Made by a program: the position numbers and the translations under genes. Below the pieces are notes generated by a model. That model had not been told where the DNA came from. It worked only from the letters and a program-made list of their open reading frames with translations, and made no database searches. This document shows, one piece after another, positions 59,891 through 64,000 of a DNA stretch of 64,000 bases (position 1 is the stretch's first letter; every line of letters starts with the position of its first letter). Origin of the DNA: JBLHZY01 sp047631555 (lineage in GTDB: Bacteria; Pseudomonadota; Alphaproteobacteria; Rhodobacterales; Rhodobacteraceae). The stretch lies in NCBI GenBank assembly GCA_047631555.1, contig JBLHZY010000004.1, positions 62,001-126,000 of the forward strand, given 5' to 3'.

Positions 59891-60520
59891 ATGAGCTGGG
59901 ATCGCAATCAAATGGCTGCCCGTGCAGCGCAAGAACTCGAAGATGGGATGTATGTGAACCTCGGCATCGGCATTCCGACCTTGGTGTCAAACTACATTCC
60001 CGAGGGTGTTGAAGTGACGCTGCAATCGGAGAATGGCATGCTTGGTATGGGCCCGTTTCCGATTGAAGGGACCGAGGATGCCGATCTGATCAATGCGGGC
60101 AAGCAGACGATCACCGAGCTGCCGCAAACCGCCTATTTTGACAGCGCGATGAGCTTTGGCATGATCCGCGGCGGCAAGATTGCTATGGCGATTTTGGGTG
60201 CGATGGAGGTTGCTGAAAATGGCGATCTGGCGAACTGGATGATCCCGGGCAAGCTGGTCAAAGGCATGGGCGGCGCGATGGATTTGGTCGCCGGTGTTGG
60301 CCGCGTAGTGGTTGTGATGGATCACGCCAACAAACATGGCGAGAGCAAGGTTTTGAAGGAATGCACATTGCCGCTGACCGGAAAAGCCGTTGTCGATCGG
60401 ATCATCACCGGGCTTGGCGTTTTGGATGTTGTGCCCGGCGGGTTGAAGATTGTTGAGCTGGCTGAGGGCGTTACAGAGGCCGAATTGCGCGCCGCGACGG
60501 AGGCAACAATCGTCGATTAG
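59891..60520 (+). CDS. scoB: 3-oxoacid CoA-transferase subunit B
   Basis: 209 residues from the ATG at 59891. Conserved parts are DGMYVNLGIGIPTLVSNYIP, the catalytic-glutamate segment VTLQSENGMLGMGPFP and FGMIRGGKIAMAILGAMEVA then GDLANWMIPGKLVKGMGGAM. It pairs with scoA. It lies 45 bases after the WcbI-like gene on the same strand, so a single scoA-GSCFA-wcbI-scoB transcript is likely, ending at a terminator 38 bases past its stop. Confidence 0.94.
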   Translation: MSWDRNQMAARAAQELEDGMYVNLGIGIPTLVSNYIPEGVEVTLQSENGMLGMGPFPIEGTEDADLINAGKQTITELPQTAYFDSAMSFGMIRGGKIAMAILGAMEVAENGDLANWMIPGKLVKGMGGAMDLVAGVGRVVVVMDHANKHGESKVLKECTLPLTGKAVVDRIITGLGVLDVVPGGLKIVELAEGVTEAELRAATEATIVD

Positions 60521-60557
60521 GCGATTTGAGCTAAGTGATTTTGAGCTATGGGATAGG

Positions 60558-60582
60558 GGGCGCGGCTTGGCTGCGCCCTTTT
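60558..60582 (+). terminator. Intrinsic terminator after scoB
   Basis: GGGCGCGGC (60558-60566) pairs with GCTGCGCCC (60570-60578), one G-U pair, TTG loop, and TTTT follows. It separates the CoA-transferase locus from the arabinose-type genes. Confidence 0.78.
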
Positions 60583-60700
60583 GCATTTGTGCTGCGCATT
60601 GGCCCCATTGGCGCCGATTGCGTTAATAATTCCACCTAACTGTTCTCTAATTCGAAACAGCACCATACTATTGCCCCAATTGGTTCCTAAATGGGCAGTG

Positions 60701-61705
60701 ATGACGATGACGCGTTCAGATATCCCGCCCTCGCGCGCGCGCGCTCCCCTTGCTGCAAAGCAATGGCGGGATCGCGCTGTTTTGCTTGGGCTTTTGGCGC
60801 TTGTGGCCATTGGCATGATCGGCGCGATTGCGGCCACGGGCTGGCAAGAAACGCTTGAGCAGCTGCGCAAAATCACCCTTTGGCAATTTGGCGTTTTGCT
60901 GGTCCTCTCTTTGGTCAATTACGGGCTGCGGGCCCTGCGCTGGCATGCCTTTGCGCGCCGCTTGGGGTTAACCACGAAATTTTCCCAAAATGCGCTGCAT
61001 TTCCTTGGCGGCTTTGCCATGACGGTCACGCCCGGCCGCGTCGGTGAGCTGGTGCGGATGCGCTGGCTTTATCGCGAGACCGGCTGGGCCTATACGCGCA
61101 CAGCGCCGCTTGTTTTGGTCGATCGGGCCGCGGATTTGGCGGCGATGGCTTTGCTCATGGGCACGGCTTTGCTCTTTGTCGGGCATGGGATTGCGGGCGC
61201 TTTGCCGGTGACTCTGCTTGCGCTTAGCGCCGCTTTTATCGCCACCCGCCCGCGCCTTTTGGCTTGGATCGCGACGCTGGGCCATCGCGCCACGGGCCGC
61301 GCGCCGCGCTTGTTTGCCAAGTTGCGCACAGCTGCGCGCTCGCTTGCGCGGTTTAGCCATGGTGGCACGCTGACAATGGCCGGGCTCTTGGGCTGTATCG
61401 GTTGGGCGGCTGAGGGCTACGCGTTTTATCTTTTGCTGGCGTGGATGGGGACCGATGTTGCCTTCTCCACAGCCCTTGCGATCTTCATTTTCTCGGCGCT
61501 TGCAGGCGGGCTTACCGGCGCGCCGGGCGGGCTTGGCGGGGCAGAGGCGGCGATGGTTGCGCTGCTTGCGCTTGAGGGCGTACCGCTCGAGATGTCGATC
61601 CCGGCCACCGCAATCATCCGGCTGACCACGCTTTGGTTTGCCATCCTGATCGGTATTGCGCTTTTCCCCATTGCCGAACGAAATTCGCTGAAATCCAGAA
61701 CCTGA
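60701..61705 (+). CDS. Lysylphosphatidylglycerol synthase TM region / YbhN-type flippase-like membrane protein
   Basis: 334 residues from the ATG at 60701; the frame is open from 60581 but only this start gives a typical N-terminus. It has about 6-8 spans and the PF03706/COG0392 pattern: FLGGFAMTVTPGRVGELVRM then RWLYRETGWAYTRTAPLVLV, DRAADLAAMALLM, and FIFSALAGGLTGAPGGLGGA then EAAMVALLALEGV. Such proteins are proposed to move lipids or lipid-linked sugars across the inner membrane. It precedes the DprE1-like gene by nine bases, so it may flip the lipid-linked product (inference). Confidence 0.88.
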   Translation: MTMTRSDIPPSRARAPLAAKQWRDRAVLLGLLALVAIGMIGAIAATGWQETLEQLRKITLWQFGVLLVLSLVNYGLRALRWHAFARRLGLTTKFSQNALHFLGGFAMTVTPGRVGELVRMRWLYRETGWAYTRTAPLVLVDRAADLAAMALLMGTALLFVGHGIAGALPVTLLALSAAFIATRPRLLAWIATLGHRATGRAPRLFAKLRTAARSLARFSHGGTLTMAGLLGCIGWAAEGYAFYLLLAWMGTDVAFSTALAIFIFSALAGGLTGAPGGLGGAEAAMVALLALEGVPLEMSIPATAIIRLTTLWFAILIGIALFPIAERNSLKSRT

Positions 61706-61714
61706 GAGTTAGAT

Positions 61715-63028
61715 ATGTTGTGGAATAAAATCACCTATTCTGGTTGGGGCCGCGCCCTGACTGCCAGCGGCGAAGTTGCCCGCCCCGAGCGCGCCTCTAG
61801 CTTGCGCACCCTTGCCGCTGAAAGCCCTGCACCGGCCATTGGCCAACTGCGCTCTTACGGCGATGCCGCCCTCAATAGTGACGGGCGCGCGATTGATATG
61901 ACGCGTCTTGATCGCCTCCTTTCCTTTGATCCTGAAAGCGGGATTGTCGAGGTTGAGGCGGGCCATAACATTGGCGATCTGGGCCGGGCATTCGCGCCCA
62001 AGGGCTGGATTCCACCGGTGATGCCGGGGACAGGATTTGCCACTGTTGGCGGCTGTATTGCCAATGATGTGCACGGGAAAAACCATCATGTGGTCGGCTC
62101 GTTCGGGCAGCATGTTATCTCGATCACCCTGCTGCAAGGCGGCAAGGCCAAGACTGTTACGCTTGAAAAAACGCCTGATTTGTTTCGCGCCACTGTGGGC
62201 GGCTTGGGCCAGACGGGGATTATTGCGAGCGCCAAGTTGCAGCTCATTCCTTGCAAGGGCGATATGATGGTGCTCACGGAGCGGCGCATTGATGGCTGGG
62301 AAGATTTCCTTGAAGCGCTCGATAATTCGGCTGCGGATTATACCGTTGGCTGGATCGACGCGACGGCCAAGGGCGCGCGTTTGGGGCGCGGTATTTTGGA
62401 AGAGGGCGAGATCACATCCGGGATTTCCCCAACGCAGGGCCGCAAGAAAGAAGTGCCGTTTAACGCGCCGCATTGGGCGCTCTCTGGCCCGATTGTGCGC
62501 CTGTTCAATGAGGCTTACTTTCGCCGCGTTCCAGAGACGGGCCGCACGACCGTGAAGCCGATTTCAGAGCCGTTCTTTCCGCTCGATAAAATTCACAACT
62601 GGAACCGCCTTTATGGCAAGCGCGGCTTTCATCAGTTTCAATGCGTGGTGCCGATTGATCAGGCGGATGTGCTCAAACGCATGCTTGGGATGATCGCCAA
62701 TTCCGGCCTTGCCTCGCCTTTGGCGGTGCTTAAGCGGATGGGCGAGGGCCGCGCGGGCTATATGTCTTTCCCGATGGAAGGCTACACTTTGGCGGTTGAT
62801 TTCCCTGCCCGCGAAGGGGCGAGCAGCCTGATTGGCGAGCTGGAGCGGATGACGCTTTCCGCTGGCGGGCGCATTTACCTCGCCAAGGATTCATTGGCTG
62901 CGGGCGAGCGCCTTAAGCCGATGTATCCCGAGCATGAAAAATGGTGCAAGGCGGTCGCGAAAGCCGATCCCGAGGGCCTCTATACAACTGATCTTATCCG
63001 CCGCTTGGACCTAAGGAGCGCATCATGA
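61715..63028 (+). CDS. DprE1-like FAD-dependent decaprenylphosphoryl-ribose 2'-oxidase
   Basis: 437 residues of the VAO family. FAD-binding segments are QLRSYGDAALNSDGRAIDMT at about 45-65, then GTGFATVGGCIANDVHGKNH at about 110, close to mycobacterial DprE1. The C-terminal part has GGRIYLAKDSLAAGERLKPM with the catalytic lysine (K418 in M. tuberculosis) and YTTDLIRRLDL at the end. At the place of the benzothiazinone-reactive cysteine (C387, in a GWNxCVDFP context) this protein has alanine (GYTLAVDFP). DprE1 oxidises polyprenylphosphoryl-ribose to the 2-keto intermediate, and DprE2 then reduces it to the arabinose form. It overlaps the SDR gene by four bases. Confidence 0.85.
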   Translation: MLWNKITYSGWGRALTASGEVARPERASSLRTLAAESPAPAIGQLRSYGDAALNSDGRAIDMTRLDRLLSFDPESGIVEVEAGHNIGDLGRAFAPKGWIPPVMPGTGFATVGGCIANDVHGKNHHVVGSFGQHVISITLLQGGKAKTVTLEKTPDLFRATVGGLGQTGIIASAKLQLIPCKGDMMVLTERRIDGWEDFLEALDNSAADYTVGWIDATAKGARLGRGILEEGEITSGISPTQGRKKEVPFNAPHWALSGPIVRLFNEAYFRRVPETGRTTVKPISEPFFPLDKIHNWNRLYGKRGFHQFQCVVPIDQADVLKRMLGMIANSGLASPLAVLKRMGEGRAGYMSFPMEGYTLAVDFPAREGASSLIGELERMTLSAGGRIYLAKDSLAAGERLKPMYPEHEKWCKAVAKADPEGLYTTDLIRRLDLRSAS

Positions 63029-63762
63029 CCGAAACTTGGATTCTACTCGGGGCGACTTCTTCAATGGCCCGCGCCATGGCCCGCGCCCTTTCGGCTGAGG
63101 GGCACAATATCCTGCTGGCTGGGCGCGATATGGATGATCTCAAAACGGTTGCCGCAGATTGCGTTTTGCGCGGCGCGCCGATTTGCGAAGCGATCAGGTT
63201 TGACGCGCGCGATCCGGCCAGTTTTGCGCCAATCATTGCGCGGGCTGAGGCCGAAGAAGGCCAGATCAGCGCGGCCGTGTTCGTTGGCTCCATGCCTGAT
63301 CAGGGCGATATCGATGCCGATCCCGCGCTGATTGACGGGACAGTGATGGATAGTTTCACCGGCCCTGCCCGCTTCTTGCAGATGCTCGCGCCCGTGATGG
63401 AAGCGCGCGGCGGCGGCACGGTTGTTGGGGTTGGATCTGTGGCCGGGGATCGCGGGCGGATCGGCAATTATGTATATGGCGCAGCCAAGGCTGGCTTTGC
63501 CACATATCTTTCGGGCCTGCGCAACCGGCTGACCCGCGCGGGCGGGCATGTTGTGACTGTTAAGCCCGGCTTTGTGGATACGGCGATGACTTGGGGGATT
63601 GAGGGGATGTTTCTTGTCGCCACGCCAGAGAAGGTCGCAGCCGATATCCTCAAGGCGGTGAAGAAGAAGCGCAACGTGATCTACACGCCGTTTTTCTGGC
63701 GTTACATCATGCTGATCATTCGCCATATTCCTGAGTTCATCTTCAAGAAAATGTCGATCTAA
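63025..63762 (+). CDS. DprE2-like short-chain dehydrogenase/reductase
   Basis: 245 residues. The NAD(P)-binding end is TWILLGATSSMARAMARALS, the catalytic Y-x3-K is in NYVYGAAKAGFATYLSGLRN, and VKPGFVDTAMTWG follows, as in DprE2. A hydrophobic C-terminus (WRYIMLIIRHIPEFIFKKM) suggests membrane association. In mycobacteria DprE2 reduces the 2-keto intermediate made by DprE1, giving decaprenylphosphoryl-D-arabinose. The ATGA overlap with the DprE1-like gene supports a functional pair. Confidence 0.85.
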   Translation: MTETWILLGATSSMARAMARALSAEGHNILLAGRDMDDLKTVAADCVLRGAPICEAIRFDARDPASFAPIIARAEAEEGQISAAVFVGSMPDQGDIDADPALIDGTVMDSFTGPARFLQMLAPVMEARGGGTVVGVGSVAGDRGRIGNYVYGAAKAGFATYLSGLRNRLTRAGGHVVTVKPGFVDTAMTWGIEGMFLVATPEKVAADILKAVKKKRNVIYTPFFWRYIMLIIRHIPEFIFKKMSI

Positions 63763-63780
63763 GCGCCCTACTCTCTCTAT

Positions 63781-63829
63781 AAAGACAAAACGCCGAGAGC
63801 TTTTGCGAGCTCTCGGCGTTTTGTCTTTT
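63781..63829. terminator. Very long bidirectional terminator between the SDR and UbiA-type genes
   Basis: A perfect 21-bp inverted repeat (63781-63801 with 63808-63828) surrounds the loop TTTGCG and carries AAAGACAAAA on one side and TTTTGTCTTT on the other. It separates convergent genes ending at 63762 and 63842. Confidence 0.93.
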
Positions 63830-63841
63830 ATCGGAGCTTGC

Positions 63842-64000
63842 CTAGAAGCCGAACCACTGATGAAACAGCCCAGCGGCATAAAACATCAGCGACAGAGTGA
63901 TCAGCAAAAGCCCGATGCCGCGCTTATCACGCATGGCAAAAACGATCGGGTCGTAATCCTGTTTACCGAAATAGCCCAAACGCACCATCCGATAGAGCCA
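63842..64000 (-). CDS. C-terminal end of a UbiA-type prenyltransferase, 5' truncated by window edge
   Basis: 52 residues run to the stop at 63842. LYRMVRLGYFGKQDYDPIVF followed by AMRDKRGIGLLLI and a last hydrophobic span resembles the C-terminus of bacterial UbiA family proteins fused to a HAD phosphatase and of DPPR synthases (D-D-P-V-V-F-A-x-R-D is the usual form), which attach phosphoribose to decaprenyl phosphate. The catalytic part is outside the window, so this call rests on the C-terminal motif and on position beside the DprE1/DprE2-like genes. Confidence 0.55.
   Translation of the reverse strand, partial: WLYRMVRLGYFGKQDYDPIVFAMRDKRGIGLLLITLSLMFYAAGLFHQWFGF

Overview
The window is a stretch of chromosome from an alphaproteobacterium, most likely of the order Rhodobacterales (Roseobacter or Rhodobacter type). 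The evidence is gene content and order: small basic ORF-murA-DUF2948-hisD-UPF0262-phosphatase-infA-maf-rng-yacG, a ctaC-ctaB-small membrane protein-ctaG-ctaE oxidase cluster, lysC next to ptsP, and families such as DUF2948, UPF0262 and DUF1178 that are typical of this class. Coding density is high and many neighbours overlap by 1-4 bases. No CRISPR array, intact prophage, insertion sequence or replication origin was seen.

Layout. 1-1.7 kb: the end of a GGDEF protein, then an ECF sigma factor with an NTF2-like partner behind what looks like an autoregulated promoter. 2-4.8 kb: a di-haem peroxidase, and a secreted FG-GAP/ASPIC protein translationally coupled to a ROK regulator. 4.8-12.2 kb: the D-xylose locus (ROK repressor, divergent xylF-xylH-xylG-xylB-xylA). 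12.3-14.4 kb: a flavin-type oxidase, an RsmJ-like methyltransferase and the C-terminal remnant of a tyrosine integrase beside tRNA-Phe. 14.5-21 kb: a housekeeping block on the minus strand. 21.2-31 kb: tRNA-Thr, acyl-CoA synthetase, a LysM/BON protein, an ABC exporter, a small RTX protein with a tandem repeat over its stop codon, an MFS exporter with divergent MarR, and waaA. 31-43.6 kb: Nudix, DUF1178, lysC-ptsP, EcsC, SulP, mtnP-apt and a FAD-linked oxidase. 43.6-51.3 kb: a minus-strand run from ctaC to a GNAT gene, through ctaB, ctaG, ctaE, surf1, thrC and an M16 peptidase. 51.4-57.1 kb: tldD, dprA, topA.

57.2-64 kb is the most unusual part. A CoA-transferase pair (scoA/scoB) is split by a GSCFA protein and a WcbI-like protein. 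It is followed by a YbhN-type membrane protein, a DprE1-like FAD oxidase, a DprE2-like SDR and, convergent at the window edge, the C-terminus of what looks like a UbiA-type prenyltransferase. Together these match the enzymes of the polyprenyl-phosphate arabinose donor pathway known from mycobacteria, here in a Gram-negative. The DprE1-like enzyme keeps the catalytic lysine motif but has alanine where the benzothiazinone-reactive cysteine lies in the mycobacterial enzyme.

The xylose genes form one import and isomerase-kinase route to xylulose 5-phosphate. The cta genes build an aa3-type cytochrome oxidase. murA, hisD, lysC, thrC, waaA and topA are core biosynthesis and DNA functions. All calls come from reading the sequence; no database search was run.
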